Part shown: piece after piece, positions 44,455-55,440 of the stretch | How the letters are laid out: the number at the start of each line of letters is the position of its first letter | Numbering within the stretch: position 1 is the first letter of the stretch | Notes under the pieces: generated by a model | Told to the model about the DNA's origin: nothing | The model's database searches: none | What the model saw: only the letters and a program-made list of their open reading frames with translations | Made by a program: the position numbers and the translations under genes | From: Liolophura sinensis | Taxonomy: Eukaryota; Mollusca; Polyplacophora; Chitonida; Chitonidae | Direction: 5' to 3' | Assembly: GCF_032854445.1 (NCBI RefSeq) | Contig: NC_088297.1 | Span: 13,067,039-13,131,038 of the forward strand | DNA length: 64,000 nucleotides

Positions 44455-44530
44455 TTATTTATTTATTTACTTATTTATTTATTCATTCATTCATTCATTC
44501 ATTCATTCATTCATCTATTTATTTATGTAC
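44455..44530. repeat. (TTTA)n/(TTCA)n microsatellite
   Basis: TTTATTTATTTAC then ATTCATTCATTCATTC, ending 24 nt before the pTyr-loop exon. Confidence 0.88.
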
Positions 44531-44553
44531 TCTTATTCATTTATGTTTTGCAG

Positions 44554-44641
44554 AAATTACCCACAGGGCTTGTGGAAAAAACCGACGATGCAAACAAACC
44601 GTACAATATCAATAAATGTCGATACAAGGGAATTTTACCAT
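44554..44641 (+). CDS. D1 exon with the pTyr-recognition loop
   Basis: Phase 0-1, acceptor TTTTGCAG before 44554, donor GTAAGA at 44642. Ends NINKCRYKGILP, with the tyrosine codon split across the intron (ILPY then DHNRV). This is the phosphotyrosine recognition loop; the family consensus is KNRY, here KCRY, so the Asn before Arg is replaced by Cys while the Tyr is kept. Confidence 0.93.
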
Positions 44642-44941
44642 GTAAGATTATTTTTTTTTTTGCAAGTGAACTATATAATGTAAATGACATAAAATTTTGA
44701 CCCTAACAGAGCAAAGACAAGTAAGTATCACAAAATATTACTTTTGACTATAAACTTTACAATTTTGTTATAGGATATTATCCTACCTTCCAAACAAACT
44801 TTGAAACACCTCTCTAAGATCAATAAAAAATCCCTGAACGAGTCACAGTGTGATACTTAGGTGCCATGTGTGAAATTTTAGGTTGCTTATACTTGCCACA
44901 CGGTGTGAATGGGATTCCTATCCTTCACACAGTATTTACTG

Positions 44942-45150
44942 TAATTGATCAATTTGTTCGCTTGTTTGCAAGGTGTTTATTCAAACATATTCTAAATGAA
45001 TTATTTTGTGTTGACTGATAAAATTATACTTTTTGTGAAGCTTTGAAATTGTAGTTTTCCCTACCAAACAAGTGTCTCCAAAATACATTAAAAACGTGCA
45101 TAAATTGCGCTGAAAGCTGCTCTTTCATATGCGAAAATGTTGAGGAATTA
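44942..45150. mobile_element. MITE-like family E, copy 4
   Basis: Right terminus CATATGCGAAAATGTTGAGG; left terminus TTGTTCGCTTGTTTGCAAGG; internal ACAAGTGTCTCCAAAATACA and AATTGCGCTGAAAGCTGC. Confidence 0.65.
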
Positions 45151-45184
45151 TTTTATTCCACACCATTCCACAGCTTAAAAACAA

Positions 45185-45657
45185 AGAAGACACTAAAATG
45201 AAGTATATGGCAGATGAAAGACCACTAAAAACTCTTCTGGAACATAGTTTGATTTATTTTATTAGAATTTTTTCCAATCGAGTAAAATTGTTTAAAAAAC
45301 GTCAGTTTTACAGTGATGTGTAATGAACCAGAGGGCATCAGTGACGTCATCAGTAACGTCACGCCCATATTTTTTTTGCTTGAAGTAGCTCTTTTCAAAG
45401 GTCATACAACGAATGTATTCATAAATTCGTATGTGTGCGAGCATCTTTAATGGTGAAATCTCGAAGTGTGTGTTAAGTAGCAAAAATTGGATGTGACTGG
45501 CCCCAGTATTGTCAGAAAAGGCCACCATAAAATCAAATCAAACTTTCAAATGCAATTTACTATAGATTGGAAAAAATTCTAAAACAATAAATCAAACTAT
45601 TTTTACGGTCTATTTGTATGTACGTCATGCTAGTGTTTTCTTTGCCTTCAAGGATAG
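45185..45657. mobile_element. MITE-like family D, longer copy
   Basis: Left end AAAGAAGACACTAAAATGAA and AAGACCACTAAAAACT mirror the right end CGGTCTATTTGTATGTACGT and CTAGTGTTTTCTTTGCC. Internal GACGTCATCAGTAACGTCAC and GGCCACCATAAAATC. Related to 25831-26178. Confidence 0.68.
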
Positions 45658-45804
45658 TAGACATATTCACTCAGATGAAAATCGATCGGATGAACTTTTC
45701 TGGAGAAAACTTCTACTGATGAACAACATATTACAGGGATCTCATTTTTTTATTATGTCAACTATGTTATACTACCGTTTCACTGAAATGGCCATGTGAA
45801 TCCA

Positions 45805-46605
45805 CTTTGAGAAGCAGTATGCCATTGAGGAGCAGTATGTCATTGAGAAGCAGTATGTCATTGAGAAGTAGTATATCATTGAGAAGTAGTATGTCACTGA
45901 GAAGCAGTATGTCATTGAGAAGCAGTATGTCATTGAGAAGCAGTATGTCATTGAGAAGCAGTATGTCATTGAGGAGCAGTATGTCACTGAGAAGTAGTTG
46001 AGAAGCAGTATGTCATTGAGAAGCAGTATGTCATTGAGGAGCAGTATGTCACTGAGAAGTAGTTGAGAAGCAGTATGTCATTGAGAAGCAGTATGTCATT
46101 GAGAAGCAGTATGTCATTGAGAAGTAGTATATCATTGAGAAGTAGTATGTCACTGAGAAGCAGTATGTCATTGAGAAGCAGTATGTCATTGAGAAGCAGT
46201 ATGTCATTGAGGAGCAGTATGTCACTGAGAAGTAGTTGAGAAGCAGTATGTCATTGAGAAGCAGTATGTCATTGAGAAACAGTATGTCATTGAGGAGCAG
46301 TATGTCACTGAGAAGTAGTTGAGAAGCAGTATGTCATTGAGAAGCAGTATGTCATTGAGAAGCAGTATGTCATTGAGGAGCAGTATGTCGTTGAGAAACA
46401 GTATGTCATTGAGAAGCAATATGTCACTGAGAAGTAGTTGAGAAGCAGTATGTCATTGAGAAGTGGTATGTCATTGAGAAATAGTATGTCATTGAGAAGC
46501 AGTATGTCATTGAGAAGTAGTATGTCATTGAGAAGTAGTATGTCATTGAGAAGCAGTATGTCATTGAGAAGCAGTATGTCACTGAGAAACAATATGTCAC
46601 ATTAA
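45805..46605. repeat. Minisatellite, 18-bp period
   Basis: More than forty copies of TTGAGAAGCAGTATGTCA. Every 100 bp or so a shortened copy, GAGAAGTAGTTGAGAAGC, resets the phase, giving a higher-order repeat. Confidence 0.94.
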
Positions 46606-46619
46606 ATAAAATGCAACCC

Positions 46620-46920
46620 TTAAAATTTGAGTGTATTATATTACTGTTGTTATCAGAGAGACTTGTGTTCACGTGTCAGTGTTTTACGTTTGAATGAATT
46701 TCACTTTGAGATGCAGCTAGGATTTCGTATTACATAAAATGCATCGCATTCGTGTGTATTTGTATTTCTGATGTTATAAGATAGATTTATATCTATGTGT
46801 CAGTGTTTTTAGTTTGAATGATTTCACGTTGAGAGGCAGGATTTCACATCACATGAAATGCATCACATTCATCATTGTGTACTTCTGATGTTATCAGATG
46901 GACTTGTGTCTACGTGTCAG
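46620..46920. repeat. Diverged copies of the acceptor-region repeat
   Basis: Two loose repeats with TCAGTGTTTTACGTTTGAAT, CACTTTGAGATGCAGCTAGG and ATTCGTGTGTATTTG that parallel 47640-47800, the sequence in front of the DHNRV exon. Confidence 0.6.
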
Positions 46921-47495
46921 TGTCATTCATCATTGTGTACGTCTGATGTTATCAGATGGACTTGTGTCTACATGTCAGTGTCATTCATCATTGTGTACTT
47001 CTGATGTTATCAGATGGACTTGTGTCTACATGTCAGTGTCATTCATCATTGTGTACTTCTGATGTTATCAGATGGACTTGTGTCTACGTGTCAGTGTCAT
47101 TCATCATTGTGTACTTCTGATGTTATCAGATGGACTTGTGTTTACGTGTCAGTGTCATTCATCATTGTGAACTTCTGATGTTATCAGATGGACTTGTGTT
47201 TACGTGTCAGTGTCATTCATCATTGTGTACTTCTGATGTTATCAGATGGACTTGTGTCTACATGTCAGTGTCATTCATCATTGTGTACTTCTGATGTTAT
47301 CAGATGGACTTGTGTCTACATGTCAGTGTCATTCATCATTGTGTACTTCTGATGTTATCAGATGGACTTGTGTTTACATGTCAGTGTCATTCATCATTGT
47401 GTACTTCTGATGTTATCAGATGGACTTGTGTCTACGTGTCAGTGTCATTCATCATTGTGAACTTCTGATGTTATCAGATGGACTTGTGTTTACAT
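46865..47495. repeat. Minisatellite, 58-bp period
   Basis: About eleven copies: TCATTCATCATTGTGTACTT, CTGATGTTATCAGATGGACT, TGTGTCTACATGTCAGTG. The core GATGTTATCAGATGGA recurs in single copy at 47688-47703, in front of the DHNRV exon. Confidence 0.93.
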
Positions 47496-47590
47496 GCAGT
47501 TCGAAGGACTTGTGTCTACATGCAGTTCGAAGGACTTGTGTCTACATGCAGTTCGAAGGACTTGTGTCTACATGCAGTTCGAAAAAAATT
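47487..47590. repeat. Minisatellite, 26-bp period
   Basis: Four copies of GTTCGAAGGACTTGTGTCTA plus CATGCA. It reuses the GGACTTGTGTCTACATG part of the 58-bp unit. Confidence 0.9.
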
Positions 47591-47800
47591 CACATTGAGA
47601 AGCAGTATTTCACATTAAATAATGTACATGAGAAATAATATTTGTCATAAACGTGAATAAACTTCATTCCATTCGTGTGTATTTCAGATGTTATCAGATG
47701 GATATTTGTTCATATGTCAGCCAACAAATTTCACATTCAGAAGCAGGATTTTGTATTACGTGAACTTCATCCTGTTCATCCTGTGTGTACATTTTTTCAG

Positions 47801-47877
47801 ACGACCATAACCGGGTGTATTTAACTGTTCAAGATGGGAACCCCAAAACAGACTTCATCAACGCCTCCTACATAAAT
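47801..47877 (+). CDS. D1 exon DHNRV...INASYIN
   Basis: Phase 1-0, acceptor TTTTTTCAG before 47801, donor GTGAGT at 47878. Reads YDHNRVYL...TDFINASYIN, the highly conserved second motif of PTP domains. A decayed copy of its acceptor and first codons sits 7.8 kb downstream at about 55441-55596. Confidence 0.95.
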
Positions 47878-47939
47878 GTGAGTCAACAGCTTTCTAGAGA
47901 GTCTCATGGTGCATTCGTTGCCAAGTGGTTTGTGTACTA

Positions 47940-48125
47940 CCACAGCACAACGACCTAGGAACCACTCACCAATGTGGTCACTGTGAGTTTTAGTCTGGCT
48001 CATGCTGGCTTTCTCTCCAGGCGTACGTCTTGCAGCAACCTGTGGATAGTCGTGGTTTCCTCACGTCTCTGCCCAGTTTCCTTACACCATGATGTTGGTT
48101 GCCGTTGTATAAGTGAAGTGCTCAT
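47940..48125 (+). mobile_element. SINE family A, plus copy, diverged
   Basis: CGACCTAGGAACCACTCACC, AATGTGGTCACTGTGAG, TGCAGCAACCTGTGGATAG, CCGTTGTATAAGTGAAG; 60 nt after the donor at 47878. Confidence 0.72.
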
Positions 48126-48394
48126 TATACCTTTTTCATATACCCGATTTTATTATGAAATGGCGATTACCATGGTAACTAGATTTTCATTTTCTACTGT
48201 ATTTATTAGTTGGCCTTTGTGCCCCGGCAACAAGCAACTCCAGCTCTTCTCCATTAATACATGGTTTATACATACATGCAGATGCCTTGAAAGATGTGTA
48301 AAATGCTGCAAGTCTCACCTTTGTCCATTTCCGCTGTTGCCATGGTAACATGTACAAGTAGATGTTTTCATTCCTTCGTGTGCGGGTCAGACCA

Positions 48395-48727
48395 GCTTTG
48401 ATTACTCAGTCCGCTTTGAGGCAGTAGATCCAGAGTCAAATCTGGGTCGAGTCATACTTAAGACCTTAAAGGAAGAAGTTGTAACTTCCTCGCTTGGCGT
48501 TCAGCATGAAGGGGATAGTGGAACAACTGGTTGACCGGTATCAGTATAATGGCTCGGGTGGGGCGGCTTTCTTGCCTTCAGTAAGTCATCTCAGTGAAGC
48601 AGCACTAGATAGAAGAGCGGTGAAAATCCGTCCTGCAACAAGGAGGTACTTTACATGCTCTCCTTCGTCGTCATACGATGAAGGATAATTAGGAAGTATG
48701 ACGTTAAACCCTAAGCACTCACTCACG
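48395..48727 (+). mobile_element. SINE family B, plus copy
   Basis: AGTAGATCCAGAGTCAAATC, CTTCCTCGCTTGGCGTTCAG, ATGGCTCGGGTGGGGCGG and the 3' tail GACGTTAAACCCTAAGCACT with CACTCAC. Confidence 0.82.
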
Positions 48728-49717
48728 GACCACAATTCTGAAGATATCGACAGCGATGACGAGGCGTCCATAGTGTTCAGAGGTGCATGCACAAAACCAA
48801 CGACCTGCATAATGTGGACTAATCTTATGATCGGCTGAGCCTTGATTGAAAAGTTACATATACATACATAAGTATCGCAAGCAATTTTCATCTAAGGTGG
48901 ATAGAACATAAAAATGACATAAAGTTCAGATGAAAGAGTGCAAAAAGTTAGTTGTACATGTGATCTTTAATATTTTTTTTTCGATTTTTTCCTTTAAAGA
49001 GACGCTTGCAAATACATTTTGTATAGTGGTTATTTGAGACTACCTCTTGACACATGTTCTTTGTGTAATAATGTTACAAATGAGGATGTTATGGATATTT
49101 TATAATAAATATATCTGCACTAGAATTTGTTCTTCTCAGCTGACAAATGTGTTCCACCTGAACTTAAGTTTTTAATATATTCATAAACATTATGATAATT
49201 CTGATTAAATACATGTGTTATATCCTAATAAATTTATGAAACATGCATCACTTCCGCCTTATTTAGAACATTATTATGCAAAGACGATCTATACCAAAAT
49301 TGAAGAGGTGGTCCCAAATGCCCACCTTCCTAAAATATTTTCAAATACCCTTTACTTCTGAAAGAAAAATTGAAGGAAATATTACAATATTTGCAACTTT
49401 TCATGCTCTTTCATGTCATTTTGGCATCATTTTTATGTCGTCTCTTTTAATTGTGTGCACATTTTTGTTGCAGAATGCCTCAGATCTCATGCAATCTTGT
49501 GGTTACGAAGAGAAAAAATATATTTAAGTCATGCAACAGCCCTGTCCACTGCCCAGTTTAGGTGCCAGTTAATTTCAATCAGTGCATTAAAATCAGCGGT
49601 CACTGAAATATTGAGGTTGTACATGAAGATACATAAAGTCATAGTTCTGGTGTGAAAGGGCCCTAAGCGTGAGGAATTATACCCAGGGTGTGTTCATACC
49701 TTATTTCAAATAGTTGT
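48727..49717. other. Unrecognised intron sequence
   Basis: A+T-rich; open stretches at 49276-49655 carry no motif and have no splice context in the gene's frame. Confidence 0.4.
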
Positions 49718-49885
49718 TGTATTTATTTATTTATTTATTTATTTGATTTGATTTGTGTTTTATGACGTACTCGAGAATATTTCACTTATACGACGGCAGC
49801 CAGCATTATGGTGGGTGCAACTCCGGCAGAGCCCGGGGAAACCCACGACCATCCGCAAGTTGCCGGTAGACCTTCCCACGTAGTT
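49718..49885 (-). mobile_element. SINE family A, minus copy, truncated
   Basis: (TTTA)n, TGTGTTTTATGACGTACTCG, GCCAGCATTATGGTGGGTGC; ends after GACCTTCCCACGTAG, 85 nt before the 37-nt D1 exon. Confidence 0.83.
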
Positions 49886-49969
49886 GCGTAGTTGCTCTGT
49901 TGTTTTGTCATATATCGATATTTGATGCTTTAGTTTTCATAACATATTTTGTTTGTTTTTCTTGTTTAG

Positions 49970-50006
49970 GGCTATGGAAAGGTAAAAGCGTTTATTGCGT
50001 CTCAAG
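49970..50006 (+). CDS. D1 short exon GYGKVKAFIASQ
   Basis: Phase 0-1 exon of only 37 nt, acceptor CTTGTTTAG before 49970, donor GTAAGA at 50007. GYGKVKAFIASQ matches the conserved GY...AFIATQGP strand. Too short for ordinary ORF calling, but frame and motif are exact. Confidence 0.92.
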
Positions 50007-50559
50007 GTAAGAAGTAATTAGGCACTACATGTAACTATAGGTTATCCAGAACATCTGCACATATTTGCATAGTTTATGTACATTTAGATGATGGCGATGG
50101 TTTGTACTTTCGTGGAAGTATTGTTGTGGTGATCAGTGTCCATCCTTCCGTTGACATCGTTGTAAACACTAGCTAACTACTTTCAGCTAGGCATTAAGAT
50201 AAAAGAAGAACTCAGTTCATTTTTGGTGACCTTGACCAATTTCATCAAGGTCGTACATGTAATCTTGTGACAGATTTATAAATCTCTAGAAATATATAAA
50301 AAGCTTTTCGTCAAACTTGGAATGCCACATGTGCACCAAGGTTTCCTCATAATGAAAAAAAATCAATGTTGTTTCAAGGTCGTTGGAAATATCTTTTCAA
50401 TTTTTGTAAAGATAGTTGTGCCCACCGATTTTATGATGTATAGGTTTTTCATTGGTTTTTATTATTGCGTACTGTATCTGTACAGAACGGCCCGAGCTTT
50501 TTAACCTGTGATGTTTATGTACCTACCATTTTCCCAGAAAACTATTGAAAATGGAGGGG

Positions 50560-50828
50560 TATATGTCGCCAAGGTTAGTGAGACAGTGCGACGCAATAAC
50601 CCAGGAATCTTTCACCAGTGTGATCGTTATGAGTTCAAGGCCAACGCATGCTGGCTTCCTCTCCGGCCGTTACGTGGGAAGGCCTGTCAGCAACCTGCGG
50701 ATTGTCGTGGGTTTCCCGCGGGCTCTGCCTGGTTTACTCCCAGCATAATGCTGTCCGTCGTCGTATAAGTGAAACATTCTTGAGTAGGGGTGGCGTAAAA
50801 CACTAATCAAATAATTAAATAAATAAAT
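50560..50828 (+). mobile_element. SINE family A, plus copy
   Basis: Diverged head, GACGCAATAACCCAGGAATC, TATGAGTTCAAGGCCAACG, body and tail TGGCGTAAAACACTAATC plus (AATA)n; ends 58 nt before the exon at 50886. Confidence 0.83.
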
Positions 50829-50885
50829 ATTGAAAATGGAATCCTGAGGAGCATATCTAGAGGTTCTGAAATCGTGGTATTTTAG

Positions 50886-50983
50886 GCACCATGGCCGTGA
50901 ATATTGCAGACTTCTGGAGAATGGTTTGGGAGAGAGAGGTTGGGAAAATCGTTATGCTTGCACGTCTGTTTGAGAAAGGCAAG
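50886..50983 (+). CDS. D1 exon with DFWRMVWE
   Basis: Phase 1-0 exon of 98 nt, acceptor TTTTAG before 50886, donor GTACGT at 50984. Contains ADFWRMVWEREVGKIVML, the hallmark core helix and strand of PTP domains. The usual GPLPET before it is replaced by GTMAVNI. Confidence 0.95.
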
Positions 50984-51489
50984 GTACGTAATGGCTTGTA
51001 CCATTTATCTTTTAAGCCTTACGCACACAAGAGCTAGCTACTGAACAAAACATTATCCATGGTTCGCTTAGAGGACTTCCCCATACTTGGTTCACCGAAC
51101 ACGGAGCGCCATGTGCTGAGTCCTCCAACAGCGCGTTGTTCATCATGTTTTCAATATTTTGCCATGCTTTCTGATCACATGATGATCTCTGATTGGACAG
51201 AAATGTCCTCATGTCCTAACTGTAGCTGCACACAAATGAGGGGAGGCAGGGGGGGGGGGACATCTGCTGAGCATTTGACCACGAATAACTTTGTGCTCAG
51301 CCGCAAGCCTAGTGTGCGCCTAGCTTTAAGGGATGCGGAACTAGCAATAAGTCTCAACACCAAAAGTCACATTTAATGACATTTACAAGACTCTAAAAAT
51401 GCACTTAAAGAAAAACAGCTCGCGTGTTTCTGCATGGAAATGATGTGACCCAAATATTGTTGAAAGCGAACATATAATTTACCCTGAAC

Positions 51490-51790
51490 TCTTCGGTGGC
51501 CTAATGTTTAGAGCGTTGCCTCCAAGTCTGGAGGTCCAGGATGCAAACCCGGCCAGACGTAGGTCATTCCAAAGACTTTTAAAAATGGTACATGTACTTG
51601 TTATGGCCTCGCTTGGTTCTCAGCACTGAAATGATAGAGCAAGGCAACGTAGCTGGTTGACCTGGCGTCAGTATAATGTGACTGGGTGGGGTGTCACGTC
51701 AAGTGTCTTTAGCATGGTACTTAAGTGGCAGTAGCACTTTGGCGGCATGGACTCGCGCTGCTGAAAAAAACCCCAAAGCATACATGTACC
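51490..51790 (+). mobile_element. SINE family C, plus copy
   Basis: CTTCGGTGGCCTAATGTTTA, AGCGTTGCCTCCAAGTCTGG, GGATGCAAACCCGGCC, GTGACTGGGTGGGGTGTCAC, GCACTTTGGCGGCATGGACT. Same family as 28268. Confidence 0.75.
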
Positions 51791-51798
51791 TTGTGTAA

Positions 51799-52005
51799 TT
51801 CTTCAACCTTTTCGCATGTTTGCGAGGAGTTTATTTAAACATATTCTGAAGGCATTTTTTTTTGTCTTGATAAAATGTTACTTTTGGTGAAGCCCTGAAA
51901 TTTGTCAATCCACCCAATGTAGTTTTGTCTCCAAAATCAAATGAAAGATGTGCATAAGTTGCACTGAAAAGTTGATCTGTCATATGCAAAACAGTAGAAG
52001 AGTTA
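51799..52005. mobile_element. MITE-like family E, copy 5 (best termini)
   Basis: Left end TAATTCTTCAACCTTTTCGC and right end CATATGCAAAACAGTAGAAG followed by AGTTA form imperfect terminal inverted repeats. Internal CACCCAATGTAGTTTTGTCT shared with all copies. About 205 bp, no coding capacity. Confidence 0.7.
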
Positions 52006-52391
52006 GGGTATAATTAACCCCTAGCAAACACACAAAACCTAGACCATTGGCTGAAGACTAGACATATATCTGGCATCTTAAACGGATACAGAATCATCAT
52101 ACTGATTGGTCGACAGCGGAGATAGGATCTCCTGGGTTAACAGCAGTTGTCTTGATCACGTTTGAATAAATATGTCCTACGTGTAAAAATTTAAGTTATT
52201 TTTAAATGACGTAGGCTGAGCTTAAATTGGCTGTTTCTTACGACAGCTAATCAGGGATGATGATTCTGTATCCCTTTAAAATTAGGGTTAAATGAGAAAC
52301 CTTTGAGATATTTTTCTGGCTGGAATTTTCCTTTTAACAACAAAGAATAACGATAAATAAATAAATAAATATAACGAAATATTAATTTTAG

Positions 52392-52511
52392 TTGAAGGTG
52401 CTCCAGTACTGGCCCGATGAAGGAATAAGACAATTTGGGGAGATCTCCGTGGAAACCATTGATACTAAGAGCTGTGTGGACTACACTGTTAGGACTTTAA
52501 AAGTGCAAATG
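52392..52511 (+). CDS. D1 exon with QYWPDEG
   Basis: Phase 0-0 exon of 120 nt, acceptor ATTTTAG before 52392, donor GTACGT at 52512. LQYWPDEGIRQFGEISV is the conserved YWP motif, followed by a strand ending RTLKVQM. A minisatellite of roughly 30-35 bp begins in the intron shortly after the donor. Confidence 0.95.
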
Positions 52512-52564
52512 GTACGTACAATGGACCTGTTTTATTTGTTTGACTGGTTGTTAAAAAGCACATG

Positions 52565-53345
52565 CGCACAACTGTTTTTAACAATTCACTTGTCATATGT
52601 AGCTGGAGAGAAAAACAACTCGCTTGTCATGTAGGTGGATAGAACAACAACTCGCTTGCCATTTAGCTGGATAGAAAAAACAGCTTGCTTACTATATGTA
52701 CCTGGAAAGAAAAACAACTCGCTTGTCATGTAACTGGAAAGAAAACAACTCGCTTATCATATGTAGCTGGATAGAAAAACAATTCACTTGTCACATATGT
52801 AGGTGGATAGAAAACAACTCTTTTGTCATATGCAGTTGGATAGAAAAATAACTGGATTGTCACATACGTAGCTGGATAGAAAAACAACTCGCTTGTCATA
52901 TAGCTGGAAAGAAAAACAAACTATCTTGTCATATGTAGCTGGATAGAAAAGCACCTGGTTTGTCACATATGTAGCTGGATAGAAAAACAACTCGCTTGTC
53001 ATGTAGCTGGAAAGAAAAACAACTCAATTGTCATATGTAGGTGGAAAGAAAAATAAACTCTTTTGTCATATGTAGCTGGCAAGAAAAACAAACTCTCTTG
53101 TCATATGTAGCTGGATAGAAAAACAACTGGTTTGTCACATACGTAGCTGGAAAGAAAAACAACTCGCATGTTAAATATGTAGCTGGACAGAAAAACAACT
53201 TGCTTATCACATATTTAGCTGGATAGAAAAACAACTTGCTTGTCATATGTAGCTCGATAGAAAAACAACTTACTTGTCATATGTAGCTGGATAGAAAAAC
53301 AATTCGCTTGCCACATATGTAGCTGGATAGAAAAACGGCTCGCAT
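52565..53345. repeat. Minisatellite, about 28-35-bp period
   Basis: More than twenty copies of ATGTAGCTGGATAGAAAAAC and AACTCGCTTGTCAT, variable length, lying between the QYWPDEG exon and the WPD-loop exon. Confidence 0.92.
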
Positions 53346-53621
53346 GTCCGGTTACAGGTTTATCTAATATTTCTCTATATTAAAGAATTCCACGTTAAAA
53401 GTTTATCGTACGTGTGAAGGCTTACCTGCAGCCATGGTGATGACCACCAGCAAATAAGTCAAAAATAATCGTGAGTGCGGGATAAAACCCTATTGAAATG
53501 AATAAATAAATAAATAAATTAACTTCAGTTTAATTTAAAAGTTGATAAGAAAAATATATACGGCCCGTTAAGGTCTCCCGGAACTAAGGTTAGATTTTCT
53601 CTCTTCTTTTACTTACTTGAG

Positions 53622-53770
53622 GGTGATGACGTTCGGACAATCACTCAGTTTCACTACTTGGACTGGCCGGATCACGCTGCACCACGTGACACATCAGGTA
53701 TAATAGCGCTGAGGGAGAAAATAAACAAGTCCCACTCAGATCACCACGGACCAATCATTGTCCACTGCAG
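53622..53770 (+). CDS. D1 exon with WPD loop and catalytic cysteine
   Basis: Phase 0-2 exon of 149 nt, donor GTAATA at 53771. The acceptor is read as TTACTTGAG before 53622, which keeps the frame; the exact edge is the least certain of the D1 exons. Carries ITQFHYLDWPDHAAP (WPD loop with its general acid Asp) and ends GPIIVHC, the catalytic Cys, with the next serine codon split by the intron. The last 20 or so coding bases and the donor have been copied many times into the following intron. Confidence 0.93.
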
Positions 53771-54600
53771 GTAATATATTTACATACATGTATATACAAA
53801 ACCCAGCAGGCCTATCATTGTCCATGGCAGGTAATCAGTTTGTATATAGGCAAAACTCAATGGACTAATGTTGTCCATGACATGTGATACATTAACATAT
53901 ATACAAAACTCAGCAGGCCTATCATTGTACATGGCAGGTAATCAGTTTGTATATAGGCAAAACTCTATGGACTAATGTTGTCCATGACATGTGATACATT
54001 AACATATATACAAAACTCAGCAGATCAGTCTCTGTCGACAGCAGGTAATATATTTACATATACAAAACTCTACGGGCCGATCATTATTCACTAGAGATAA
54101 TAATACAAAACTCAACGGACCTTTCGACCAGTAATAACCAATCATTGTCTGTAGCAAGTAATGTATTCACATACATATGGATCAATAGTTGTCCATGACA
54201 GGTAAAACATGTACATGTATGCAAAGCTCAAAAGACGAGTCGTTGTCCATGACAGGTAAAACATGTACATGTATGCAAAGCTCAGCAGGCCAGTCGTTGT
54301 CCATGACAGGTAAAACATGTACATGTATGCAAAGCTCAGCAGGCCAGTCGTTGTCCATGACAGGTAAAACATGTACATGTATGCAAAGCTCAAAAGACGA
54401 GTCGTTGTCCATGACAGGTAAAACATGTACATGTATGCAAAACTCAACAGACGAGTCGTTGTCCATGACAGGTAAAATATGTACATGTGTGCAAAACTCA
54501 ACAGACGAGTCGTTGTCCATGACAGGTTTATATACAAGTATATATAAAGGTTAACGGACCAATCATTGTCCAGTGCTGGTAATGTATTTACATGTGTGCA
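53771..54600 (+). repeat. Minisatellite built from the catalytic-cysteine exon's donor region
   Basis: The exon ends CCAATCATTGTCCACTGCAG and the intron starts GTAATATATTTACATACATG. Near-copies follow: ATCATTGTCCATGGCAG with GTAATC at 53832, a diverged set to 54180, a regular 54-bp array (54185-54530, GTTGTCCATGACAGGTAAAA, then ATGTACATGTATGCAA), and a close copy at 54555-54590 (CGGACCAATCATTGTCCAGT then GCTGGTAATGTATTTACATG). Each keeps a donor-like (C/T)(A/T)GGTAA. Confidence 0.88.
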
Positions 54601-54799
54601 AAATAATGTATTGACATATATGCAAAATAATATATTTACGTATAAGCAAACGATATCCACTGCAAGTAATACATTTACACACAAATCTGCAGGAAACATA
54701 ACGCACACTTATACAGTTATCGTAACAGTATATATTCATGTATATATACACGTATAAGTACTTGATGAAAAGAACACATTAAATGAAGTCATTTCAAGG

Positions 54800-55440
54800 T
54801 GCCAGTTTTGGATGCAAATGTAAATTTTGATTTGATGGACCCTTAGAGTTCAAATTAGGAACGACTAACAAGCGTTGAACTTCTTAGGCCATAAACTAAA
54901 CAATGTATTGAAGTTTTTGATATGGTCTTTACGGGGCCTTAAAACCTTTCAAAACCTTGAATTCGAAAATAACTTTTCCAAGCCTTGAAAAGGTTTTTCT
55001 TTGTAGCTGGACATGAAAACGCCTTGAAATTGAGTCTATACAGAACCATTTTGAGCTACTGTTTATAGACACTCTCCCATGTCTCGTGGAAATATTTTGC
55101 AACATCTTTGAAATTGCTTAAAGCATTGCTGTGTATATGTGAACAACAGTAAGTTAAACTAACATTAATGACCTATAATTTCGTCCCTGGCTAAGCTGCT
55201 CATGTCGCTCTGAGAGTTTAATTGATTTTTGAAAGGTGTTCTTGGGTTTGTTTGGTAGGATGGTAGGATGGTATGCTACAAGGAAACTCTAAGTTTCACC
55301 TCTAAATATCTTAGGACATTCATTTAAGCCTGCATAATTGTAGATTATTTATTCCAAGTAGCCTGGAAATGTAAATTTTAACACCCAGAATTTTGATATC
55401 TTTAAAATGTATGATGATCATGGTATATCAGTTCGATGAA
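54800..55440. other. Unrecognised intron sequence
   Basis: No repeats or reading frames of note. Confidence 0.4.

Noticed and set aside
45807-46672. Repetitive open frames (RSSMSL and TYCFSM repeats) on both strands
   Set aside because: They are translations of the 18-bp satellite, open in several frames; no splice or start context.
54142-54708. Open frames on both strands with repeated MDND or SLSMTGKTCTCMQ
   Set aside because: Translation of the 54-bp array; open on both strands because of the period.
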